From: Aricia agestis
Lineage: Eukaryota > Arthropoda > Insecta > Lepidoptera > Lycaenidae
Direction of reading: 5' to 3'
Assembly (NCBI RefSeq): GCF_905147365.1
Contig: NC_056408.1
Span: 9,424,001 to 9,488,000, forward strand
DNA: 64,000 bases
Position numbers and translations under genes: made by a program. Positions within the stretch are counted from its first letter, which is position 1, and each line of letters starts with the position of its first letter. The notes beneath the pieces were generated by a model. The model was given only the letters and a program-made list of their open reading frames with translations. It made no database searches and was not told the DNA's origin. Positions 11,368-26,300 of the stretch are shown here, piece by piece.

Positions 11368-14300
11368 CTATGCAATAGCTTTACCGCGGCAATTCTCGAG
11401 TGCCACACGTATTTTGTTTAAGTACCTGTATTTATTAACTTCTTCGTCACTCATCTCAATGCAATTTAATTCTGGATTAATGGACACTGCCTTTATAGAA
11501 TTCTTTGAAGTACCAGCTTCCCGTTTTAATATACTGAAAACACATTGATTTATTACAAAACTGTTGGGTGTCTGTTTAATTCAGAGAAAATTTTAAGAAG
11601 CTTAGTGCAAACATACCTGTCTAATGTTTCACAAATACTATCGAGACTTTTGGAAGCATTTTCGGCCTCCTGAAGTGTATCTGTCTCATCGAAAGTAGTG
11701 GACGAACTTAGCAGTTCGCAACATTTTTCACTAAAAGAGGAAGGATATGATTACAGTTATTATAATTCTTTGTGTGTCTAGGCGAGCAAAAAGGATCCAA
11801 AGTACCTACCAGAAATTTTTAACCAAAGTAAAAACGGTTTTCGTCTCTGTAACCACTTCTTTTATTAAACAATTCATGTTATTTACTTCTTCTTCAAAAA
11901 ACTGTTTTTCTTCTTCGTCATATCCATAGTCACCATCGAACTCATAACCATAATCGTCGTTTTGACTGTCGTCGTAATCAAATGCATTATAATACCCAAC
12001 CTCGCATTGCAAATCGAAATCTTCATTAAACGAAAAATCAAAATCTTGCGTGAAATCGGTGTTCTTTTTTATTTTTTCTTCGAATTCTATACATCTAACA
12101 AAGTTTCTAATAATTTTAGGATGCATAACTTTTTCTTCAGACACATTGTTACTTTGCGTGTTATCAATGTTTTCATTACTTTGGGCAAGTTCACTGTTAG
12201 AGAAATTATTACTTTTCGAGTCGTTTTCTTGGCATTGTCCTTGATTATTCGCTAGCCGATCCTGGCTATTTGTATTTGGCCCCTGATTGTCCAAAAAGTG
12301 TTCCTGGTTATCGTCTGAAGGCTCTTGGTTGCTCAAAATGGGTCCCTGAATTAGCCTTTGGTTATCTTGACAGGGCTCGCGGCATCCAGCACTGGCGGTA
12401 TTCGAATCTCTTACTTCCTGGTCTAAGGAGGGCTCAAAATCCTCTAATGACGACGTCCTAGTTAAATCCAGTTTGTTCAAAAAGTCCCATTTAGAAGTGT
12501 ATGTAGTACGCTCTCTCTAAAATATTTGAAGCAGTTAATTAATGAAGTAGAGCCGAGAATAATTATAGAAACAGAAAGTAACAAACTGCATTTCTTTATA
12601 ATAATCGTAATTAATATACAAACAAGCTACGAATAATAAAAACTAAGGAAACGTAACTCCCATACTATTACCGTATTACATTTGGTCCCTTTCGAATTGT
12701 CATGTAACGTCAGCTTGATACCGCTCAAGGCCACCTAAATATTGCAAATATAATAATTGTAGAACATGTTTTTTGACGGAGTTACTTTTCCTTAGTTTTT
12801 ATTATTAGTAGCAAGTATTGGTTAAAAATTTAAAATGCATTATCTGGATTAGGATATTATGTTTATTCAAAACTCCCAACAGTCAATAAAAACTTATATT
12901 CAACACACAAAGTCAGCAATATTGTTGCTAATAAGAATTATTATGGTATTTGCTATATGAATAAGAAAAACCGAATAACATTTTTTTATTTGCAATATTT
13001 TGTAGTACCACCGAGGAAATTGATTCCTAGGCAGATAATGGACCTACATGTGGTCGGCTTATATGTCAATTCAATGTTAGCTGTGATCGGTCGGATGGGT
13101 TTGACTTAACGCAACCAAATTACTTGGTCCGCTATCTGCCTAGGAATCAACTTCTCTGCTCGCTCTCTTAACATAAAATTATGCACTTACCTGAGGAGTG
13201 CTCTTTCTAGTTGATCTAAGAAAGTATTTTGATGGTGAGGTTATTTCATTACTTAATATACTTGAATTGCTCTTAGCTGGCGACCTCTCAGTCGTGTTCT
13301 TTGTAGTTTGTGGATTTTTTTTCCTTACTATAACATCAGGTACTTCTTTAAGTTGATAAGCCTTAACATTACTTTTTTCAATGTTTTGTTTATCATTACT
13401 TTGGTTTATATTATTTTCAACATCTGTAAATAAAATCATTAATTTTACGTTACCGATTATTATTTATCAATTGATATGATTCAAGATAAAAAATGTATAA
13501 TATTATGAATTATGATGTATATTTTGGTATGTACTTATAAATAGAAAGTAACATGCCTTGATCAGCTACTTTTTCTATTTCTTCGTTGGTGATATTACAC
13601 AAGGAATCATGGTTAATATCTGCATTGGTATCTTGAATATCACTGAGCAACTTGTACAGCGACTCGGCCGCAATTTGTAGATCTTCACATTTAGTTATTG
13701 CGCTCTGTATCATAGAAAATCATAATCTATACTAATATTATAAATGCGAAAGTATCTCTGTCTGTCTCGCTTTCAAGCCAAAACTACCGAACCGATTGTA
13801 ATGAAATTTTGTACACAGATAGTCTAAAACCTAATAAAGGACATAGGCTACTTTTTAATTGGAAAAAAGGGTTGTAAGGGGGTGAAAATGCGTAAATTTG
13901 TTCAAATTAAGTTAGTTCCAAAAAATGCATAATAGATGGCGCCGTGTCGTCTCCTACATCGCACAAGCGCTTACTCAAACGTGTTTCTATAAGAGGTGGT
14001 AAGGTCTAAGGATGAGGTTTCCTTTAACGTTTTTTTTTAAGTATTAAGAAGAGTTGAAGTTCGACTTCGACCCCACTCGGCAGTCCTCAGTTATTGACCC
14101 CCTACACATGAATAGGGCCTAAGGGCGATTTATGTGTGAGGTGTCTGTCTGTCTGTAAAGTCATAAAGTGTGAACATTGAAGTTTGAAGTAAGCGTACCG
14201 CGGAAGTACTTTTTTCAGTTCAACGGGAACTACCTACTATATAATATAAGTTATTTTATGACGAGAGTCGAGAACTACCGCACGCTATAAGCTGAAGTCC

Positions 14301-17300
14301 ACGCGGACGCGAACAGATAGTACATAATATATAATCAATACATAAACTTTAAGAATATTACGATCTATTATTTTTTTGTCTAAGCTTTTCTTCTCTCTCA
14401 CTCACTCTCTGTTTAAATTACCTATTACGATTATTACACAGCTTATTTGAAAGAACGTTGTTGTATTCGTTTTGTGAGCTATCGAAAGAGACAAGTAGTT
14501 ATAAGTCATTATACAAATATCCATGTATGCTTTGTGACTAGACTTTAACATAATTATTAATATACACTTGAGAATCTTGTTAACCTCTACAAGTGAAAAG
14601 AATATAACTAACCTGCAATGCATCTGTTAGATATACACCATAGCTGTACATTTCCATATATTGCATCGGACTAATATTTAATTTCACTTTACCTAGAAAA
14701 AATAAACAATATTAAAAAAAATGTTTGCATTGGTATGGATACTACATAATATTTTGTACATAATATTAAACAGTGTGTTAGTGTAAACACTGTTATCCTT
14801 GAAAGCATCAAATGAGCCCGTCAAAATGAGCAACTTTTTCTATGAGAACAATGCTGGGAATTTAATTCAATTAAAAAAAATTCCGTTTTCATACCCATAC
14901 GGATGCCCGGATCGGCAAGTTGTATGGGTATGAAGACGGAATTTTTTGAGTTCCCAACATTGTTCTCATAGAAAAAGTTGTTCACTTTGACGGGCTCATT
15001 TGATGGTTTCAAGGATTGACAATAGATGTATGTATATGCATATTAATTTCCAACAATCACTCGCCTCTCGATCCGCCAATATCAAATAATATGTTTCGAA
15101 GTTTATTTGCTGCGTCTACAATATCACCGTCATTGTGAAATTTCTTCCTTGTGCACTCAGTTGCTTCATACAGTGTCCACGGGGGAGGCATAGCGTCACA
15201 CACAAATTTTGGCTCCCTGTGCAATACTTGTGTCAGCACTTCTTCCATTATTTGAATAAATCGAGATACCCATTCGTCACATTTCAATTTTAAGTTATCC
15301 TCCATGCTTTGACTAGTTATTTCGAACATGACGTTTTTGTCGTCTTTAGAGACATTACATTTAGGTGATAATGGTTCAGTTTTTATTAATATTACATCAT
15401 TATCTTCATCTTCATTTGCAACACGAGGGGAATCATTTATAGTAACTTTTTTTGGACTATTTGTTTTGTTTATGTCGGGGCTATCAGGTTGGCAAGGAAT
15501 TTCTGAGTTTTTTGTTTTCTTCATATCAGAACCACTGGGTTGACTAGAAATTTCTTTAATGTTTCTTTCTTCTGGTTTATTAAATTCATCTACATTCCCA
15601 TTTGCATTCGATTTTCTCCGCCATTTAAAATTGTTTGTGGTACTACAAGTACTTTTTGTACTATCTTGTGACCTTTGTCGATTTAATATCTTTCTTCTAG
15701 ACAATCGAGTATCGTTTTCGACATTGGTAATAGTATTGTATTGAGCATGATTCTGCGCTTCATTCTCTCGCTCACATGGCACCGGCACATCAGTATTGTT
15801 TGTTTCTTTCTCTAAGACCACTCTAGATATGGTGGTGGGCTCAACAATTTCATTGTCATTCATAGCATCTTCGGTTTGTTGTTTTAAAGAAGTCTCATTT
15901 AGTTCGTTTGGAATTGTTATTTTAATATTACGCTCTGTATCATTCAATGGTAAATATTTCTTTACACTTTCTGTTGGACGACAAACTTGTGTTTTAAATT
16001 CTTTCATTGTTAATATTTGGTATGTCACAGAGTCTTTCAAATCGAGTATTTCGACGTTATTAGTTAATAAGATCTGCAAATATATACAAGAAAAGTTTAT
16101 TTTAGAGACTAGATGACGCCCGCAACTCCGTTGCGCCAAAATTCGTTTATCGCGCGGGAACCGTACATTTTCCGGGATAAAAAGTATCCTATGTCCTCTC
16201 TCGGTACTCAAAGTATCCCCATACCAAATTTCAGCAAAATCGGTTCAGTGATTTAGGCGTGAAGAGGTAACAGACAGACGGACAGACAGACAGACAGACA
16301 CACTTTCGCATTTATAATATTAGTATGGATGTGATGCAATTGGAAGAAAACTGGCTGCATAATATAACAAGATAAGCATTCAATAGCTAGGACTTACCAC
16401 TGGAAATCCTTGCTCAGATAATCTCGAACAGCAGCCTAATATTTCGTCTTGGACGTAAAGTCCTGTGTCACTGAGAGTCTCCTCATCTGAATCACAAAAT
16501 AAATTATTTTTTATATTAAAATAATATGCAGTCTGTAAGATTTATAATACTTTAGACCAGAGGTTCCGCTAGTGTGCGCCGCGGTGCCCTGGTGCACAGT
16601 GGAAAGGTAAGAGGGGCGCCGTGAGTCTATCCTCCATCATATTATGAAACCATAAATATTATAAAATATAATATTAATTATGTTAAGCAGGCAGGTGAAT
16701 AAAATATATTTCTTTTTTATTATTTACCTGCTTTTAACCTAACTATAATAATTAAAGGTGTGTAAGTAATTAAATTTATGTATATTTTAGTAATAGGTAG
16801 GTATTTAGGTATAAAAAGGGCGGCGTGACAAAGTATTGTGACGTGTAATTGCGCCGCAAGCTAAAAAAACCGGCCAAGTGCGAGTTGGACTCTCCCATGA
16901 AGGGAGGGTTTCTCAGCAGCAATAAGATTATATCTATGAAATTAAAAGGTTTTTGATGTATTTTTTATTTCAGTTGATTTAATGAAAGTTAAATAAAGGT
17001 TTACCATTTATGACGTATAAAAAAACTACTTGCTAGATCTCGGTCAAACCGATTTTAGTTGGTAGTTTTTATAGTAATGTACATCATAATATATTTTTTT
17101 AGAATTATCATGCCCCTTCTTTAGAAGTTAGTGGGAGGACACACATTTTACCACTTTGAAAGAGACTTTCTCGCAAACTACCTATTCAGGTTAGAAAAAA
17201 ATTATATTAGAAACCTCAATATTATGATTTTTGAAGACCTATCCATAAATACCCCACACGCATAGGTTAAATGAAAAAAATATATATTTTTGGAACTCTA

Positions 17301-20300
17301 AAAAAGATTAGGACTGCTGCAGATACTTTAAAATTTTAATGTAAAACTTTAAATAATACAGGGTGAAAATAAACCTTCCTGCCAAATTTTGATATGTTGA
17401 TCCTTGTTAAAAATAAAAATATACGTATTTTTTCTTTCATAATCACTCAGTACTAAAATGTTAAGAAATAGCTTCCGAAAGTTATCCTAAAAACACTACA
17501 ATTAATGGACACGACGCGTCACCCGCGCGTGATGTGACACTGCGCGCGCGCCTCCCCCCGCGTTACCCGCTCTCATTTCCCCGCGCCGCAAGTGACCGTT
17601 CTGCAATGATTTTAAATAGGATAAAATATGTCATTGAAAAAAAAACACTCAATTTTTTTTGGTTAAATGGAATTTTATCACTAGTAAGTGATAAAATTTG
17701 GCAGGAAGGTTTAATTGCACCCTGTATATTATTATATTTCATTAAAAAAAGTTTGAAAATTATGATAACAGGTTATATTACGTAATGGTCGGAGCAGAGG
17801 GCGCTACTAGTACGTGCAGAAAATAATCAAACCAAGATCTGACATGTTGCACACTTCATATATTTAACCGTTTCCGTGCGGATGTCACCGATAGGCATCA
17901 TGGGTAGCTTTTCTGTATGGCGGGTGACGCCCGAGAGGAGATAAAATGTTTACCTGTAAAACTATGATGAAATTACATTTTTCAGAGGTTTCCCCTCAAT
18001 GAAAGTGGCTTTATTTGTCACGTATTTTACGTGTACAGTGTTAGTTTTAGGATATTGCATAAAAACTTACACTTCAGGAGTCCTAAACATTTTATAAATA
18101 TTTAACGCCAACACCAGCAAAATCTCACATCAACATAATTTATTCTTATAACTAATTAGCAGCCTGACCCTGCTTCGCACAGGTATGAAACAAACATTTC
18201 TAAAGTTGATGGTGTTATTAACCCGGCGAGAGTGTGATGAAAAAATGTAACAAGGAGTATGTGGCAGGGTATGACATACCCGCTTACAATATTTGCTGTA
18301 AAACCGGATTTTTAAGAAAGAGCGCTAAATTCATTATCTTTTATTATAAGAAGACTAAATTTTTTTTATAAAAATTTCCACTCAAATAAATAAAAAAAAT
18401 ACTAAAAAAAAACTGGTTCTTATGAAAAAAAAAACAATTAAACTATTTTGCAACACGATATAAGTAACCATATAAACCAAGAAAAAATAACAAAAATATT
18501 TAGGAACATCTTAGGAACTGGAGCTCAGTTCTGCGGGGCTAAAATGGTCGCTTTGAAGAATCATGATATGAATCATAATATGATTCATTTTTCTAAAGTC
18601 GCAAAATGCAACTCTGCTTGCAATTCATTCTCTCATCTCATCTGTATTTTTGTACTGAATTGACATTTGTCAGTGTGACAGTTTTGGCAATTCATTTGCT
18701 GAATTGATTGAGAGAAATTGCTAAATGTGACCATTTTAGCCCAGCAGCACAGTTTTTACAGTGCTGAACTGAGCTCCTAGTTCACATATCGCCTTTGTAC
18801 GGCTTGCACGTGCATATTTTTTCTTCGAATCCTTTTTGTATGACCAATCTCCGCAACGAAATTAACGACCAGGAAGATTTAAACAACGTTTATTTGTTTA
18901 TAAAATGCTATAAAAAGTCGATACATTTTTTGGCGTTATACATGACTAGCATGTAATATCCCGTTCTACAATAAAACGAAAATAAATTGATCAATATAGC
19001 CAAAGGTTTACAACACCTGATAAAAATAAGTTACTTACCTTCCATTTCTGTTTGTACACGTAAATAATCACTTAAAATTAAATTATAAGCAGTGATATTT
19101 ATATCTTATATCTTTAAACGAGCAATTCTTGTATATGTATATGTCACAGCCAACTGGTTAAACTAGCCGTTCAATCATACAGCTAGCCCTTTGACTGAAC
19201 AACGCCATTCAATCACACGGGTATACGTCGTTTAGCCGACTAGTTGACTGCAACGCTCAAAATTACAGCTAGACGACGCTTAGCCTACTGGTTAAATGGC
19301 AAATTAACTAAGGTGACTATTAGTTTTGTATGTAATTTGAGAGAATAGGAAACTTTTTGTAATTTCTTGGAAGATTATTCTTGAATTAAGTTTAATTTAT
19401 GAAATTGTAATAAATACCTTGGTGATGCATTATTTCTCCTCGAATATTTGTTTAAATTTTGATTCACCCGTATTCACTCCATAATATCTGTCACTTTAAT
19501 TATTTTAATAACACTTGTAACGTATGTATACGCAAAACTAGAGATCGCCCAATGGTCGAAATTCGACCTTAGTTTCAACGACATTAGGACTACTATCTAT
19601 ATTTTCTAAAAAAATATTGACTTTATAATTTTTTTCAACTCTTGTCTTTGCGACTTAGCTGATCTCAGACCGGCCGTGTAAGCATTGTCTAATAGTATCT
19701 TAGATTCAACAAAAAAAACTATAATCCATTTTCAATTTGTCAACTTGTTGTCAACAGACTTCAACCATAAATAAAAGAGTATAATTCGTATGTATAGGCT
19801 TGTCAGTCAAAAATCTGTCATTTCTCATGTGTGTGTGCTGTAGTGTGTGTAATGTTTTCTTTGTTAAAAAAATGTATGATAAAAGCATAATTTCGAAATA
19901 ATATTAGTTCGATGCACTCCTTCACCATATAAACTATAACTGTGCAAAATTTCATGCACGTACGTTTCCCCATTTTTCGTAAAAAGGGTTACAAAGTTTT
20001 TCGCTTGCGTATTAATATATAGATATCTCAATACAATCACAAAATACCGGCTAGTTGACGCCATATTATAAACAAAACGCACCTAGCGCCGAGGTGGTGA
20101 GCGCTGAACTAATTCAATCAAACGGCTACTTTTGAATCAGCTGTAGTGTTGAACGTTTTCAGCGACTGAAATATTCAATGAAAAAGCTAGACGTGTGATT
20201 GAATGGCGTTGTTCAGTTAAAGGGGCTGCGATATATATACAATTGGAATCTCGGAATCGGCTCCAACGATTTTCATGAACTAAAGTTCATGAAAATCGTT

Positions 20301-23300
20301 TATATGGTGAAGGAGTGCATCGAACTAATATTATTTCGATTATAGGTTTATTATTCGTATATAGGGGGTTTCGGGGGCGATAAATCGATCTAGGTAAGAA
20401 TCATTTTTAGAAAATGTCATTTTATTCGTGTTTTATCGAATACCGAGCAAAGCTCGGTCAAATAGCTAGTTATTATAAAAACATTATTGATTATAAGTTT
20501 CAAATTTAAAAGCTTTTCTATTGTCAAAATATTGACTTTATTATTTTTTAGACATGATTGCTGCGACAGTCTCAGATTAATAAAGTCAAATGATGTCATC
20601 ATTGGCCGTGTAATAATTGTCTAACAGTATTTAAGATTCAATAAAAAAACCAAATCTACAGCTCGACAAGGATCGCATAAATGAACGTGGCGAAAAAAGG
20701 AACTTCTCCTTTACCAGCAGCGCTCCCCCACATTCATATAAAGCCTTGTTGCGCTGTATTTTTTTCAATTTGACAACATACTTCAACCAAATATAAAAGA
20801 GTACAATTCGTGTGTATAGGCTTGTCAATCAAAACCTCCTAGTGTGTGTTGTAGCTTTTGTATGTGTGTAATATTTTATTTGTTAATTTTTTTTATGATA
20901 AAAGCATAATTTCAAAATAATATTAGCTCGATGCACGCCTTCACCATATAAACTACAACTGTGCGAAATTTCATGCTTCCTCAAAATTTCGTGTCTCCGC
21001 ATTTTTCGTAAAAAGGGTTCCAAAGTGTTAATACACACGAGCGGAAATAATAAAAATAATATCATAATAATAATATTTGAATATATAGATAATAATAGTC
21101 ACAGAAACATTGTCAAACATCAAATAAAACTTTTTGTTTACTGTCTATACTGGTGGCTGGTGCTGCCTCTGACTTAAAAGAACATTGCAAAAATATATCC
21201 TATTATGAAGATTTACACTTATATTAATACAAATGTAATTAACAAAAAATATATATTTACCAATTATAGCTTGATTTAGAATAATTTCTTGAGAAATAAA
21301 GGCCAAGGCTTGATTAGCTGGAGGGTTTAGATTTGACTTTGATATACCCTCAATTTCCTCAAACACGGCTTTAGGCAATATCAAGTTGCATTGTTTATCT
21401 GTAAAAAAAAACTTGTATGAAATCAAGCATTCAATGAGTATTTCCCAGCGGCGTGCACAGGAATCTGACACAGAGTAAGCAGTGTCAGTAGTCGGTACTC
21501 GGTCACTGAACAAAGTCTAATCTTTAATGGTATTACTAACTGCTTACTGCATAATGAATCCAGGCGTCAAACTACAAAGACTAATTTCCAGATTGTTATC
21601 ACGACCTATATAATATATGGTCAGAAAAAAATCTTAATAGCGCGATCTAGCTTACGCCGACAACACAGCTAGCGACATCTATTGATAACATTGTGAACTT
21701 AATTATTACTTTTAAGAGTCACTAAAACTTTTTCTTTTATATAAATTTTTAGCATAGCCAACAGAACGTTCCGATATAAATATCATAATTATGTAGATGG
21801 AAGATTTCTGCCACCTCAAATATCTTATAGAAATCAAAAAACGCACTTCTTAATATTAAACTGTTAAATGTACTTACTTATGTATTTGAAACTTTTAAAT
21901 TAATATTAAAATGAAAAAATCTTCTTAGAAAACTCTCTAGTAAATATACTGGCGCAACCAAAAATACTAATATGTAAGTTGTAACAGACAACAGTGCTCA
22001 ATCACATGAAAAAAGCAAATGGCCTTAAATGGCCTCCCAAAACACAAAACATTTCTGCTATGTAAACAAATGATAACCTTACTAAACAAGAATGCATAAT
22101 GTGCATACGTAATAATTAATTAATTAGATTTCCGTATATTATTTTTACTCGGATTATAGGCAACGAACATTATCCGATAACTCCCGGGCGCCGCGCGCCG
22201 GCGCCGCGCCGGCCAAGCCGTCGGCGCACCTCCAGTGATGCCAACACTTCAAAAAATTTCCCCCTAAAGCAACTTGAAAACCCAGTGAATTTCAATCAGA
22301 ACTCCCCAACTAGAATTCAAATATAATTTATCACTTGGGGTGCTTTCCACTAAGAGATCAAAACGCCGAAAATACTACTTCAGGCGACCGTAATTGTTGT
22401 GGTCGCGGCGAAAACGTCACTCATGGCGTCAATTTTATATAAAAATAGTACTAAAAACGAAATAAATATGCTTCAAAAATTTTACGCCCAAGAATATCGC
22501 TAAATATGTTTACTCCCTAAAATACTCACTGTATATTTATTTTTTTCCTACTAAAAGTGGGAAATCCCTATAGTTGGCAACACTGCTGGGCTCCGCCGCA
22601 GGACTTTCAGTACAAATATTCATGTTTGTGTGCGTTGACGAACTGTGTACGGACACGAAAATCTTAACGCATACATAAGCCTAGGGACTGCCGCGCGCGG
22701 ACTGCATGCCTTGACCCATACCGTCCCGTTTGCACTTCGCACCTTCGTTGCTATTTTATAAATTAAGGCGTTTTAAATGTATTCATTTTTATTTTTTCCT
22801 ACTATTTTTTTTTACTATTAATATTTAATAATTAACGTCATGAGTCATCTAAAACGTACGAAAGTTAAATTAAAATATCTGTAAATGGCAAGTAATGCAC
22901 AGCATTTCTGCCTTCAAGGAGTGCACGCCCATGGTATTTCCTATTACTAGAGATCGCCCAATGGTCGAAATTCGACCTTAGTTTCAACGACATTAGGACT
23001 ACTACCCATATTTTGTAAATAAAATATTGACTATCATATTTTTTTCAACTCAGCTGATCTCTGTGGCTGTGACTGGCTGTGTAAGCATTGTCTAATAGTA
23101 TCTAATAGTAGAGGAGGGGAGGGTGCTTTTTTCGTAGTCACTCGAGCGTTATGGAGACCTTTTTCTTTTTTTTTTTGGTCGGGAAATGCTATCACGTATC
23201 CCCGGTAGCGTTGGGGAAGGACCACCGGGGTATGTGGGACTTGCTACGGCCGAAGAGATGGTAAGTGGCCGCAGCTGTACCCACTAAAACCCGACCGTGT

Positions 23301-26300
23301 TCCTACTTCCGCGCAGGACGGAGACGCGAGGGCCTATTACATGTTTTCCGTGGCTTCCGTCCGCAGCGTTATGGAGACCTAGTAGGTTTTGTACCATCGA
23401 GGAAGTTGATTCCTATGCAATTGACAGACCAACGTTATTTGGTCGAATATGTCAATTCAATGTTAATTGTGATCTGTCAGCTGGGTTTGACGTAACGCAA
23501 CCAAACTACTTAGGTCCCCGATTTGCATAGGAATCAACTTCTCTGATAGTACATTAGGTAAAGCTGTTAAAAAAATAGTAAGAGGGTTTTTTTTTATTTT
23601 AGAGGTGGGTTCAGAAACTGCAGCCATTTTAAAGTTTTGAAAAAGAAAATATATTCAGAAAATTGCTTATTTAGGTAAATTATTTCTATACCATGTTAAC
23701 TAGACACATGTCGGAAGCCTATGCAAGCTAAATCTGACACGCTCGAGCTACTCCCGAAATCCCCACTTCCCCTCCCCAACTATAAGATTCAATAAAAAAA
23801 CTATAATCCATTTCCAATTTGTCACCTCGTTGTCAACAGACTTCAACCATAAATAAAAGAGTATAATTCGTAAGTATAGGCTTTTCACTCAAAAATCTGT
23901 CATTTTTCCTAGTGTGTGTGTAATTTTTTATTTGTTAAAAAAATGTATGATAAAAGCATAATTTCAAAATAATATTAGCTTGTTGCACTCCTTCTATAAA
24001 CTATAACTGTGCAAAATTTCATTCACCTACGTTTCCCCATTTTTCGTCAAAAGGGATACAAAGTTTTTGGCTCACGTATAGATGTATGTCATAAATCATA
24101 ATATGTCGTATTCTCATTACTTAGATATTATTATTAGGATAGGCCAGCAACGAGATGGCTGACCAACTGGCAAAAGAGGCTATCTGTGATGGTCGGGATA
24201 TGTCTTCTCATATACAGCCATACTACACAGAATTCTTTTATACTTATAGCTAAGCAAATTTGTATTGATAGGTGGAGGAAATTATTTATTGACTAGCTGT
24301 TGCCCGCGACTTCGTCCGCGTGGACTTCAGTTTATAGCGCGCGATGTCAATAAAATTGGTGTCAAAAGCTTTTATAAAAAAACCCTGGTACCCCTTATAT
24401 CAATACAGCTGTGCAGTGTGCACACAATAAGTATTTCATTTTTTTATATTAAACTTTATATTTTATGCCAAATTTTAAAGCTTATTTAGCCCCCCAATTA
24501 CACAACTTTACCCATAAACTATTTATCATTGATAGGTTTAAGGTTACGTCACTGCACAGATAAAGTACTGAGTTATTTAATACCAGAGAATAGATATAAC
24601 AATCGAAAATAATCGAAACTTAAAAATGTAAGATGATACCACGTCTTATAGAGGGACTTTTGAGCAAGCGTCAGCGCGATGTAGAAGACGCACGGCGCCA
24701 TCTATGAATTTTTGGAACTAACTTAATTTGAACAAATTTTCGCATTTTCACCCCTTAACAACCCTTTTTTCAGTAAAAAAGTAGCCTATGTCCTTTCTCA
24801 GGGTTTAGACTATCTGTATACAAAATTTCATTACAATCGGATCGGTAGTTTTGGCGTTTGGCGTGAAAGCGAGACTGAGAGACAGACAGAGATACTTTCG
24901 CATTTATAATATTAGTATAGATTATGTGCACACTGCACAGCTGTTTTTGGGTATTTTGATTAATTAAGGGCCGCGCTACACCGGAATGGCAGCGGCGAGG
25001 CGAGCACTTTCAGCGCTGCCATTCCGGTGTAGCGCGGTCTAAGAGGGTTACCAGGGTTTTAAAAAGTTTTTAAAATTGACACAAATTTTGTTGACACCGC
25101 GCGCTATAAACTAAAGTCCACGCGGACGAAGTTGCGGGCAACAGCTAGTTATGAATAAAAACTAATAAAGTAGGTATGATTAGTTCTGTTACAATAATGC
25201 AGTAAAAAATAAAACGCCATCTGTTTTCATATATTAGAATTAAAATGTTGATTGCATTGATATATTTTCTGTATGGAATATAGGCCAACACGGTACACTC
25301 GAACTCCTTTATTTTAGAGCGCCTTCTGTTGTCAATTTGTCACATATATTAGAAATGCAGTAGGAGTAAGATAAGATAGATTGATAATTATTATACCAAG
25401 TGATAATATTATTAAACATAATATTCTAACGTATTAAAAACTATAAACAAAAACATAATAACTAATAAGTATGATTAGTTCTATGTTACAATGAAGTAAA
25501 AAATAAAACGCCATCTGTTTAATCGTATTAGAACTAAAATGTTCATTGCATCGATATATTTCTGGATTTTTTATAATAATATATGATACTGTTACGGTAC
25601 ATGGTATACGGACACGTGGTGCGCAAGTACATACTCGAACCTTCTAGAAAGGTCTAATGTTTGTGTGTTTACCCTTTATTTGTTAGCGTGTTTGAATTTA
25701 GACCTTATGACTGAGTCCATAAGGTCTAAATTAAATTCAACTTACTGCACTTATCGCAAGGACGGCAGTTTTATTGTGGTACATTCCCGAGCCTCCTAGA
25801 ATTTTCCCACGGTTGTTTACTTGTTTACGTGAATCGGGAAATTTCTGGAATTCGTCTCGCCATATAAAAAGAGCCGCAGGCAGGCTCGGGAAGTTAGTTC
25901 GATTCGAGCGATCATCAAGGCGATTTCGGAGTGAACACGAGTGATCAATAGTGAGTGAACCAGTGAAACCTGCGACTTGGCTACAACCTAGGACAGTGAT
26001 GGTGCTTAGTGATTGGACCTAGTGATTTGTGTTTGGACTTAGTGCTAAGTGTTGTGACCTAGTGTTTAGTGCAGTGTTAATAAAGTCTTCAAGAGAGTCA
26101 CCAGGTCTTTTTCTCCAAATCCTCGAACCCTAGCACGTAACAACTGGTGTCGGAAGTGAGATTTGGAGATGCCATTGACTCCGAGAGAGGACTTCAAGGG
26201 AAGTGTCAGGACAAGGGCGCAGCGAGCTGCTGCCATTGACTCCGAGAGAGGAGTTGCGGAGGCCATACCCACTGGGGACCAAGCTCCGCCCACTGAGGGA

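Noticed and set aside
15328..16116. Plus-strand open frames opposite SWT1 exon 7
   Set aside because: They are complementary shadows of the long exon; no splice sites or family similarity support them.
23265..23530. Two overlapping plus-strand frames of 76-77 codons
   Set aside because: They run through the family C MITE and a repeat; no protein family or splice support.
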